Part shown: piece by piece, positions 16,095 through 23,866 of the stretch
Position numbering within the stretch: the first letter of the stretch is position 1
Layout of the letters: the number at the start of each line of letters is the position of its first letter
Assembly: GCA_003416985.1 (NCBI GenBank)
Contig: QVIN01000005.1
Location: forward strand, 591,411 to 655,410
DNA from: Duganella sp. BJB480
GTDB lineage: Bacteria > Pseudomonadota > Gammaproteobacteria > Burkholderiales > Burkholderiaceae_D
Direction: 5' to 3'
DNA: 64,000 bases
Notes under the pieces: model-generated
The model's database searches: none
Told to the model about the DNA's origin: nothing
What the model saw: only the letters and a program-made list of their open reading frames with translations
Program-made: the position numbers and the translations under genes

Positions 16095-18038
16095 ATGAGT
16101 ACGATGCTGCCCGACGATGTCGAACGGGCAGTCCTGGTGGGCCGTGTGTGGCGCGATGGCGTCATCAACGGACCTTGCGTGGTCGCCGTGCGCAACGGCG
16201 AGGTGTTTGATATCACCGGCCACGCGCCCACCATGTCCGATCTTCTGGAGCGCGACGACGCCCTTGAGGTGGCGCGCTCCGCCCCCGGCGAGCCGCTGGG
16301 CAGCGTGCGGCAGCTGATGGCCCACGCCCTCGACGCCAAGGCCGCCGTCGGCGCGCCGCGCCTGCTGGCGCCGTGCGACCTGCAGGCGATCAAGGCCTGC
16401 GGCGTGACCTTCGCCGTCAGCCTGCTGGAACGCGTGATCGAAGAACAGGCTGGTGGCGACGCCTCCCGCGCCAGCGCGCTGCGCTCCGAAATCCAGTCCA
16501 TCATCGGCTCCGACCTGTCGGCCATCCGTCCCGGCTCGCCCGAGGCGGCGCGCCTGAAGGCGGACCTGATCGAGCGTGGCCTGTGGTCGCCGTACATGGA
16601 AGTGGGCATCGGCCCGGACGCCGAGGTGTTCTCCAAGTCGCAACCCATGTCGGCGGTGGGGCAGGGCGCGGACGTCGGCCTGCACCCGGATTCGAAATGG
16701 AACAATCCCGAGCCGGAGATCGTCCTGGCGGTCAACAGCCAGGCGCGCGTGCTGGGCGCCACGCTGGGCAACGATGTCAACCTGCGCGACATCGAAGGCC
16801 GCAGTGCCCTCCTGCTGGGCAAGGCCAAGGACAACAACGGCTCCTGCGCCATCGGCCCGTTCATCCGCCTGTTCGACGAACACTTCACCATCGACACCAT
16901 CCGCAACGCGGAAGTGAGCATGCTGATCGAAGGCGAGGACGACAACTTCCACCTGGCCGGCGCCAGCCGCATGCGCGAGATCAGCCGCGATCCGCTGGAC
17001 CTGGTGAGCCAGGTCTGCGGCCGCCATCACCAATACCCGGACGGCTTCATGCTCTTCCTCGGCACGATGTTCTCGCCGATCAAGGACCGCGACACCGCCG
17101 GCGGCGGTTTCACGCACCATCTGGGCGACCGTGTCAGCATCTCGACGCCGTCGCTGGGCAAGCTGGTGAACCATGTGCAGCGCAGCGACGCCATCGCGCC
17201 GTGGACCTTCGGCGTGCGCGCCTTGCTGGGCCGCGCGCGCGGCGCCAGCGCGGTGCGCGCGGCGCCGGCGGTGCAGGCCAGGATGCAGCATGCGACCTAC
17301 CCTAGCCTGGCCGGCAAGCGCGTGGTGGTCACGGGCGGCGGCAGCGGCATCGGCGCGGGCATGGTGGAGGCGTTCGCGCAGCAGGGCGCGCAGGTGCACT
17401 TCCTCGACGTGGCGGAGAAGGATTCGCTGGCGCTGCAAAGCCGCCTCGCCACGCTGGCGACTCCGCCGGTGTTCATGCGCTGCGACCTGACCGATCTCGA
17501 GGCGCTGGAAGCGGCTTTCAAGGGCATCGGCGAGGTCGATATCCTGATCAACAACGCGGCCAACGACGACCGCCACAAGCTGGCCGACGTCACCCCCGAA
17601 TACTGGGAGCAGCGCATGGCCGTCAACCTGCGCCACCAGTACTTCTGCGCCCAGGCCGTGGCCGAGGGCATGCGGCAGCGCGGCGGCGGCGTGATCCTGA
17701 ACTTCGGTTCGATCTCGTGGCACCTGGCTTTGCCGGAACTGACCCTGTACATGACGGCGAAGGCCGCCATCGAGGGCATGACGCGCGGCCTGGCGCGCGA
17801 CCTCGGTCCGCACAACGTCCGCGTCAACTGCATCATCCCGGGTGCGGTGCGTACGCCGCGCCAGGAAGCCCTGTGGCATACGCCGGAAGAGGAAGCGCGC
17901 ATCCTGGCGGGCCAATGCCTGCCGCAGCGAGTGCAGGTGGACGACGTGGCCGCGCTGGCGCTGTTCCTGGCCTCCGACAACGCAGGCCGCTGCACCGGCC
18001 GCGATTACTTCGTCGATGCGGGATGGTACGGCGCATGA
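16095..18038 (+). CDS. xylXB: Fused 2-keto-3-deoxy-xylonate dehydratase / D-xylose dehydrogenase (XylX-XylB)
   Basis: The protein has 647 residues. Residues 1 to about 385 closely resemble Caulobacter XylX, a fumarylacetoacetate-hydrolase-fold dehydratase (WNNPEPEIVL at 202-211, GNDVNLRDIEGRSALLLGKA, HHQYPDGFMLFLGTMF). Residues about 400-647 resemble Caulobacter XylB, a short-chain dehydrogenase: TGGGSGIG (413-420), NNAAN, GSISWH (538-543) and Y552-x3-K556. In Caulobacter these are separate genes. One uninterrupted frame joins them by a linker of about 20 residues. An internal ATG at 17283 has no good ribosome site. A TTG at 16083 behind GGAGAGAGAG is an alternative start. It makes the first and a later step of the Weimberg pathway. 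Confidence 0.9.
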   Translation: MSTMLPDDVERAVLVGRVWRDGVINGPCVVAVRNGEVFDITGHAPTMSDLLERDDALEVARSAPGEPLGSVRQLMAHALDAKAAVGAPRLLAPCDLQAIKACGVTFAVSLLERVIEEQAGGDASRASALRSEIQSIIGSDLSAIRPGSPEAARLKADLIERGLWSPYMEVGIGPDAEVFSKSQPMSAVGQGADVGLHPDSKWNNPEPEIVLAVNSQARVLGATLGNDVNLRDIEGRSALLLGKAKDNNGSCAIGPFIRLFDEHFTIDTIRNAEVSMLIEGEDDNFHLAGASRMREISRDPLDLVSQVCGRHHQYPDGFMLFLGTMFSPIKDRDTAGGGFTHHLGDRVSISTPSLGKLVNHVQRSDAIAPWTFGVRALLGRARGASAVRAAPAVQARMQHATYPSLAGKRVVVTGGGSGIGAGMVEAFAQQGAQVHFLDVAEKDSLALQSRLATLATPPVFMRCDLTDLEALEAAFKGIGEVDILINNAANDDRHKLADVTPEYWEQRMAVNLRHQYFCAQAVAEGMRQRGGGVILNFGSISWHLALPELTLYMTAKAAIEGMTRGLARDLGPHNVRVNCIIPGAVRTPRQEALWHTPEEEARILAGQCLPQRVQVDDVAALALFLASDNAGRCTGRDYFVDAGWYGA

Positions 18039-19807
18039 GTACCCAACGCCGCTTCCGCTCGCAGGACTGGTTCGACAATCCGGACCACATCGACATGACG
18101 GCGCTGTACCTCGAGCGCTTCATGAACTACGGGATCACGCCGGAGGAGCTGCGCTCCGGGCGCCCCATCATCGGCATCGCGCAGAGCGGCAGCGACATCA
18201 GTCCCTGCAACCGCATCCACCTGGAGCTGGCCAAGCGCGTGCGCGATGGCATCCGCGATGCGGGCGGCATCGCGATGGAGTTCCCGCTGCATCCGATCTT
18301 CGAGAACTGCCGGCGTCCGACCGCCGCCATCGACCGCAACCTGGCCTATCTGGGTTTGGTGGAGATCCTGCACGGCTATCCGATCGACGCGGTGGTGCTG
18401 ACCACCGGCTGTGACAAGACCACGCCATCGCAGCTGATGGCTGCGGCGACGGTCGACATTCCCGCCATCGTGCTTTCTGGCGGGCCGATGCTGGACGGCT
18501 GGTTCGAGGGCGAACTGGCGGGTTCCGGCGCGGCGATCTGGAAGGGCCGGCGCCAGCTGGCCGCCGGCGAGATCGACAACGAAAAATTCCTGCAGATCGC
18601 GGCCGCCTCGGCGCCGTCGGCGGGACACTGCAACACCATGGGCACCGCCTCCACCATGAACGCGATGGCCGAGGCGCTGGGCATGTCGCTGACCGGCTGC
18701 TCGGCGATCCCCGCGCCCTACCGCGAACGCGGCCAGATGGCGTATGAAACCGGCAAGCGCATCGTCGAGATGGCGCGGCTGGACATCAAGCCTTCCAGCA
18801 TTCTGAATCGCGAAGCCTTCCTGGACGCGATCGTCGTCAACGCGGCGATCGGCGGCTCCACCAACGCGCAGCCGCACATCATGGCGATGGCGCGCCACGC
18901 CGGCGTCGAGCTGCATTCGAGCGACTGGATGGAGTACGGCCACGCAGTGCCGCTGCTGCTGAACATGCAGCCGGCCGGTAAGTTCCTCGGCGAGCGCTTC
19001 CACCGCGCCGGCGGCGTGCCGGCCATCATGTGGGAGCTGGAGCAGAAGGGCATGCTGCGCTCGGACCGTCCGACCGTCACCGGCCGCACCATGCGCGACA
19101 ACCTGGCCGGGCGCGAGACGCACGACCGCGAGGTGATCTACCCGTTCGACCAGCCGCTGAAAAAGGATGCCGGTTTCTTCGTCCTGAAGGGCAACCTGTT
19201 CGACTTCGCCATCATGAAAACCAGCGTGATCTCGGACGCCTTCCGCGCCCGCTATCTGAGCACGCCGGGCAGCGAGAACATCTTCGAATGCCGCGCCATC
19301 GTGTTCGACGGCTCCGACGACTACCACGCCCGCATCAACGATCCGTCGTTGAACATCGACGAGGACTGCATGCTGGTGATACGCGGCGCGGGCCCGGTGG
19401 GTTGGCCCGGTTCGGCCGAGGTGGTGAACATGCAGCCGCCCGATGCATTGGTCAAGCGCGGCATCAACGCGCTGCCGACGCTGGGCGACGGCCGCCAGTC
19501 CGGCACCTCGGACAGCCCGTCGATACTGAACGCGTCGCCGGAGAGCGCGGTCGGCGGCGGCCTCGCATGGCTGCGCACGGGCGACCGTATCCGCGTGGAC
19601 CTGAACGCCGGCCGTTGCGATGTGCAGGTGGGCGAGGCGGAATGGGAAGAGCGCAAGAAGGACGGCCTTCCGCCCATCCCGGCCAGCCAGACGCCGTGGC
19701 AGGAGATTTACCGCAGCACCGTTGGACAGATGGAAAACGGCGCCTGCATGGAACTGGCTGTACCATACCGGGGAGTGGTTAACAACCAGGCACGTCACAA
19801 TCACTAA
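18035..19807 (+). CDS. xylD: D-xylonate dehydratase (IlvD/Edd family)
   Basis: The protein has 590 residues and is very like Caulobacter XylD throughout (RFRSQDWFDNPDHIDMTAL at the start, PRHNH-like end). Iron-sulfur cluster cysteines are C58 (ISPCNR), C126 (TTGCDKT) and C199 (GHCNTMG). It dehydrates D-xylonate to 2-keto-3-deoxy-D-xylonate, the step between the two activities of the fused upstream enzyme. Its ATG overlaps the xylXB stop (ATGA), giving translational coupling. Confidence 0.94.
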   Translation: MSTQRRFRSQDWFDNPDHIDMTALYLERFMNYGITPEELRSGRPIIGIAQSGSDISPCNRIHLELAKRVRDGIRDAGGIAMEFPLHPIFENCRRPTAAIDRNLAYLGLVEILHGYPIDAVVLTTGCDKTTPSQLMAAATVDIPAIVLSGGPMLDGWFEGELAGSGAAIWKGRRQLAAGEIDNEKFLQIAAASAPSAGHCNTMGTASTMNAMAEALGMSLTGCSAIPAPYRERGQMAYETGKRIVEMARLDIKPSSILNREAFLDAIVVNAAIGGSTNAQPHIMAMARHAGVELHSSDWMEYGHAVPLLLNMQPAGKFLGERFHRAGGVPAIMWELEQKGMLRSDRPTVTGRTMRDNLAGRETHDREVIYPFDQPLKKDAGFFVLKGNLFDFAIMKTSVISDAFRARYLSTPGSENIFECRAIVFDGSDDYHARINDPSLNIDEDCMLVIRGAGPVGWPGSAEVVNMQPPDALVKRGINALPTLGDGRQSGTSDSPSILNASPESAVGGGLAWLRTGDRIRVDLNAGRCDVQVGEAEWEERKKDGLPPIPASQTPWQEIYRSTVGQMENGACMELAVPYRGVVNNQARHNH

Positions 19808-19846
19808 TCGGCCGGGCATGGACCCGTGCGATAACAGGAGACGACA

Positions 19847-20851
19847 ATGAAGAAATTACTGAACGCCGCGGCAGTCGCCGTCATGCTGGTTTGCGCCGGC
19901 GGGAACGCCATGGCCGACGCCAAGAATCCGAAGATCGGTTTTTCGATCGACGATCTGCGGCTGGAGCGCTGGGCGCGCGATAGGGATTACTTCGTTGCGG
20001 CGGCCGAGCAGCAGGGTGCCAAGGTCTTCGTGCAGTCGGCCGACGCCAGCGAGCAGCGGCAGATCGCGCAGATCGAGAACCTGATTTCGCGTGGCGTCGA
20101 TGTGCTGGTGATCGTCCCGTATAACGCCACGGTGCTCAACAACGCCGTGCGCGAGGCCAAGAAGGCCAAGATCAAGGTGGTTTCCTACGACCGCCTGATC
20201 CTCAACGCCGATATCGACGCCTACATCTCCTTCGATAACAAGATGGTCGGCGAGATGCAGGCGCAGGGTGTGGTGGCCGTCAAGCCGAAGGGGAATTACT
20301 ACCTGCTGGGCGGCGCGCCGACCGACAACAACGCCAAGATGCTGCGCGAGGGCCAGCTGAAGGTGCTGCAGCCGCTGATCGACAAGGGCGACATCAAGGT
20401 GGTGGGCAAGCAGTGGGTCAAGGACTGGAATCCGGCCGAGGCCATGTCCATCGTCGAGAATGCGCTGACCGCCAACGCCAACAAGCTCGATGCGGTGGTC
20501 GCGTCGAACGACGCCACCGCCGGCGGCGCGATCCAGGCGTTGGCTTCGCAGAAGCTCGATGGCAAGGTGGCCGTGTCTGGGCAGGACGCGGACCTGGCGG
20601 CGGTGCGCCGTGTGATCGCCGGCTCGCAGACCATGACAGTCTACAAGCCGTTGAAGGTGATCGCCACCGAGGCGGCCAAGCTGTCGATCCAGCTGGTGCG
20701 CAACGAGAAGCCGGCCTTCAACGGCGAGTACCAGAACGGCTTCAAGCAGGTCCCGACGCTGCTGCTGAAACCGACCATGCTGACCAAGGCGAATGTCGAC
20801 CTGGTGGTGACGGACGGCTTCTACACCAAGGCTCAATTGGCTGCCAAGTAA
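19847..20851 (+). CDS. xylF: D-xylose ABC transporter, periplasmic binding protein
   Basis: The protein has 334 residues with a signal peptide ending near AMADA (about residue 24). It matches E. coli XylF along its length: GFSIDDLRLERWARDRDYF, DVLVIVPYN, YISFDNKMVGE, GAPTDNNAKM, VASNDATAGGAIQAL and SGQDADLAAVRR. It captures D-xylose and delivers it to XylGH. AGGAG precedes the start. It follows xylD by 39 bp and is probably in the same operon. Confidence 0.95.
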   Translation: MKKLLNAAAVAVMLVCAGGNAMADAKNPKIGFSIDDLRLERWARDRDYFVAAAEQQGAKVFVQSADASEQRQIAQIENLISRGVDVLVIVPYNATVLNNAVREAKKAKIKVVSYDRLILNADIDAYISFDNKMVGEMQAQGVVAVKPKGNYYLLGGAPTDNNAKMLREGQLKVLQPLIDKGDIKVVGKQWVKDWNPAEAMSIVENALTANANKLDAVVASNDATAGGAIQALASQKLDGKVAVSGQDADLAAVRRVIAGSQTMTVYKPLKVIATEAAKLSIQLVRNEKPAFNGEYQNGFKQVPTLLLKPTMLTKANVDLVVTDGFYTKAQLAAK

Positions 20852-20866
20852 GCGGCGGGATCCCGC

Positions 20867-22390
20867 ATGTCCGCCTATCTGCTGGAAATGAAGGGCATCG
20901 TCAAGAAATTTGGCGGTGTGCCCGCGCTCGACGGCATCGACTTGCAGGTCCGGCCCGGCGAGTGCATCGGCTTGTGCGGCGAGAACGGCGCCGGCAAGTC
21001 CACTTTGATGAAAGTGCTGTCCGCCGTCTACCCGCACGGCACCTGGGACGGCGAGATCCTGATGGACGGCCAGCCGCTGCGCGCGCAGTCGATACGCGAG
21101 AGCGAGGCGGCAGGCATCGTCATCATCCACCAGGAGCTGATGCTGGTGCCGGAATTGTCGGTGACGGAAAATCTCTTCCTTGGCAACGAGATCACGCTGC
21201 CCGGCGGCCGCATGGATTATCCGGCCATGAACCGCCGTGCGGAGACGCTGCTCAAGGAGCTGAAGCTCAACGACGTCAACGTGGTGCTGCCGGTGATGAA
21301 CTACGGCGGCGGCCATCAGCAACTGATCGAAATCGCCAAGGCGCTGAACAAGAACGCGCGCCTGCTGATCCTGGACGAGCCGTCGTCGTCGCTGACGGCG
21401 TCGGAAATCGAGGTGCTGCTTGAGATCATACGCGGCCTGAAGGCCAAGGGCGTGGCCTGCGTCTACATCTCGCACAAGCTCGATGAGGTGGAGGCAATCT
21501 GCGACACCATCGTCGTCATCCGCGACGGCAAGCATATCGCCACCACGCCGATGCGGCAGATGGATGTGCGCCAGATCATTTCGCAGATGGTGGGGCGCGA
21601 GATGAACCAGCTGTATCCCAAGCTGGAACGCACGCAGGGTGAGGTGATCTTCGAAGCCCGCAACGTGGTCTGCTACGACACCGAAAAGCCGGACCGCAGG
21701 AAGGTGGACAACGTCTCCTTCACGCTGCGGCGCGGCGAGATCCTCGGCATCGCGGGGCTGGTGGGCGCCGGGCGCACGGAGCTGGTGTCGGCGCTGTTCG
21801 GCGCCTACAACGGCCGCAGCGAGGCCGAGGTGTGGCTCAACGGCGAGAAGATCGATACCCGCACGCCGCTCAAGGCGATCCGCGCGGGGCTGGCGCTGGT
21901 GCCGGAGGACCGCAAGCAGCACGGCATCATCCGCGACCTGGACGTGGGCCAGAACATCACGCTGGCGGTGCTGGGCCGCTATGCGCGCTTCACCCGCATC
22001 GACCGCGAGGCCGAGCTGAAAACCGTCAGCGAGGAGATCGCGCGCCTGGGCCTGAAGACGGCCAGCCCCTTCCTGCCGATTACTTCGCTCTCCGGCGGAA
22101 ACCAGCAGAAGGCGGTGCTGTCCAAGATGCTGCTGACGCGGCCCAAGGTGCTGATCCTCGACGAACCCACGCGCGGCGTGGACGTCGGCGCCAAGTACGA
22201 GATCTACAAGCTGATGCTGGAACTGGCCAGCCAGGGCGTGTCCATCATCATGGTGTCGTCGGAGCTGGCCGAGGTGCTGGGCGTGTCCGACCGCGTGCTG
22301 GTGATGGGCGAAGGCCAACTGCGCGGAGACTTCATCAACCGGGACCTGACCCAGGAAATGCTGCTGTCGGCGGCGCTCGACCACTCATGA
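20867..22390 (+). CDS. xylG: D-xylose ABC transporter, ATP-binding protein
   Basis: The protein has 507 residues with two fused ABC ATPase domains, as usual for sugar importers of the CUT2 type. The first has Walker [10 protein letters not shown] (38-46), a signature loop [15 protein letters not shown] typical of XylG, and [12 protein letters not shown]. The second has GLVGAGRTE and [14 protein letters not shown] with [11 protein letters not shown]. It powers xylose uptake through XylH. There is a 15-bp gap after xylF, and an ATGA overlap with xylH. Confidence 0.95.
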   Translation: MSAYLLEMKGIVKKFGGVPALDGIDLQVRPGECIGLCGENGAGKSTLMKVLSAVYPHGTWDGEILMDGQPLRAQSIRESEAAGIVIIHQELMLVPELSVTENLFLGNEITLPGGRMDYPAMNRRAETLLKELKLNDVNVVLPVMNYGGGHQQLIEIAKALNKNARLLILDEPSSSLTASEIEVLLEIIRGLKAKGVACVYISHKLDEVEAICDTIVVIRDGKHIATTPMRQMDVRQIISQMVGREMNQLYPKLERTQGEVIFEARNVVCYDTEKPDRRKVDNVSFTLRRGEILGIAGLVGAGRTELVSALFGAYNGRSEAEVWLNGEKIDTRTPLKAIRAGLALVPEDRKQHGIIRDLDVGQNITLAVLGRYARFTRIDREAELKTVSEEIARLGLKTASPFLPITSLSGGNQQKAVLSKMLLTRPKVLILDEPTRGVDVGAKYEIYKLMLELASQGVSIIMVSSELAEVLGVSDRVLVMGEGQLRGDFINRDLTQEMLLSAALDHS

Positions 22391-23541
22391 TGCATCCTAT
22401 GCCAACCACCAAACTAAAACAGCTCTTCACCCAATACAAAATCCTCGCGCTGCTGATCGCCATCGCCATCATCTGGAGCTTCTTCAGCTGGAAGACTGAG
22501 GGCGGCTTCATCTCGGCGCGCAACCTGTCCAACCTGATGCGGCAGATGTCGGTGACCGGCGTGGTGGCCTGCGGCATGGCCTTCGTCATCATCTCCGGCG
22601 AGATCGACCTCTCGGTCGGCTCGCTGCTTGGCCTGTTGGGCGGCGTGGCTGCGGTGCTCGACGTGAACCGCCACATGCCGCTGCCCGTGACGGTGGCGGC
22701 GGTGCTGGCCTGCGGCCTGGCGCTTGGCCTGGTCAACGGCTACCTGACGGCCTACAAAGGCATCCCGTCCTTCATCGTGGGCCTGGGCGGGATGCTGGCG
22801 TATCGCGGCATCGTGCTGGGCGTGACGGACGGCGTGACGGTGGCTCCCGTGTCGGAGGCGATGGTGCAGGTGGGGCAGGGCTATCTGTCGCCGGAGCTGG
22901 GTGTGACGCTGGGCGTGGCGCTGTTCGCGCTGGCCGCCGTGCTGACCTGGCGCCAGCGCCTGAACCTGGGCCGCCACGGTCTGCCGGTGCCGCCGATGTG
23001 GCGCGACGGCGTGCGCCTGGCCGCCATCGGCGCGGTGCTATTCGCTTTCGTGCGGACCCTGAACAGCTACGAGGGCATACCGCTGCCGGTGCTGCTGTTG
23101 CTGGTGCTGCTGGGCGCCTTCAGCTACGTCGCCACGCAGACCGTGTTCGGCCGCCGCATCTACGCGGTGGGCAGCAATATGGAGGCGACCCGCCTGTCCG
23201 GCGTGAACGTGCAGGCGGTGAAGCTGTGGATCTTCGGGATCATGGGCCTGATGTGCGCCCTGGCGGGCCTGGTCAACACGGCGCGGCTGGCTGCGGGGTC
23301 GCCGTCGGCCGGCACCTCCGGCGAGCTCGATGCCATCGCGGCCTGCTTCATCGGCGGCACGTCGATGCGCGGCGGTTCCGGCACAGTCTACGGCGCCTTG
23401 ATCGGCGCGCTGGTGATGGCCAGCCTGGATAACGGCATGTCCATGCTGGACGTGGACACCTACTGGCAGATGATCGTCAAGGGCTGCATTCTGACGCTGG
23501 CCGTGTGGGTCGACGTGGCGACGCGCTCAAGCCGCCGCTGA
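22387..23541 (+). CDS. xylH: D-xylose ABC transporter, permease
   Basis: The protein has 384 residues with about ten hydrophobic segments. It starts at the ATG overlapping the xylG stop; a second ATG follows directly. Permease signatures of the RbsC/XylH family are present: [54 protein letters not shown] and [22 protein letters not shown]. It forms the membrane channel for xylose with XylF and XylG. Confidence 0.95.
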   Translation: MMHPMPTTKLKQLFTQYKILALLIAIAIIWSFFSWKTEGGFISARNLSNLMRQMSVTGVVACGMAFVIISGEIDLSVGSLLGLLGGVAAVLDVNRHMPLPVTVAAVLACGLALGLVNGYLTAYKGIPSFIVGLGGMLAYRGIVLGVTDGVTVAPVSEAMVQVGQGYLSPELGVTLGVALFALAAVLTWRQRLNLGRHGLPVPPMWRDGVRLAAIGAVLFAFVRTLNSYEGIPLPVLLLLVLLGAFSYVATQTVFGRRIYAVGSNMEATRLSGVNVQAVKLWIFGIMGLMCALAGLVNTARLAAGSPSAGTSGELDAIAACFIGGTSMRGGSGTVYGALIGALVMASLDNGMSMLDVDTYWQMIVKGCILTLAVWVDVATRSSRR

Positions 23542-23554
23542 TGTCGTTTTTTGT

Positions 23555-23580
23555 GCACGGTCCGCCGCGCCGGGCCGTGC
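23555..23580 (+). terminator. Hairpin after xylH
   Basis: GCACGGTCC pairs with GGGCCGTGC (one G-T wobble) around an 8-base GC-rich loop, starting 13 bases past the xylH stop. No T tract follows, so terminator function is uncertain. Placed before the next promoter, it would separate the two operons. Confidence 0.4.
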
Positions 23581-23604
23581 GCTTGCTCATTATCATTCCA
23601 CGCC

Positions 23605-23649
23605 TTGGTGAATTTCGCAATTGCGGCCCGCTGTCGTAACTTGCAAAAT
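23605..23649 (+). promoter_or_regulatory. Shared operator/promoter, copy 3 (before TonB receptor-glycosidase operon)
   Basis: TTGGTGAATTTCGCAATTGC (23605-23624) is followed by CAAAAT (23644-23649). The -35 is TTGCGG (23621-23626) with a 17-bp spacer. It drives the receptor and the four glycosidase genes, if the reading is right. Confidence 0.75.
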
Positions 23650-23866
23650 GGTTTCATAAGTCGTATGACCTGGCACCCCGCCAGCAAGTCATCACGAAAA
23701 AAAAACCAAGAGCGAGACACTATCAATGAATCTCAAAATTCCGCGCTGCCCAGCGCCTGCGGGCCCGTTCGCCTGACGATTTCCCAAACCAACACTACAA
23801 CACTAAAACACAAATAGTAAATGGCCAAAGAGCCGTGAATTATTCGCACAACCCTGGAGAGTGTAA

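Larger units (their letters stand above)
23542..23866. other. Intergenic control region before the TonB receptor operon
   Basis: This 325-bp gap holds a hairpin just after xylH, then shared-motif copy 3, then a leader of roughly 210 bases up to the receptor start. The leader has a purine-rich run near 23697-23712 and a tiny frame at 23725 of 14 codons (MNLKIPRCPAPAGPFA) that could be a chance event. No convincing gene is present. Confidence 0.6.

Noticed and set aside
11394-17915. Very long (over 2000 codons) minus-strand open frame
   Set aside because: It is antisense to the GH74 fusion, XylR and XylX-XylB and has shadow-frame composition with no domain. Such frames are common in high-GC DNA.
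17283-18038. XylB as a separate gene starting at an internal ATG
   Set aside because: There is no stop before it and no Shine-Dalgarno sequence; the frame is continuous with XylX, so a fusion is the simpler reading.
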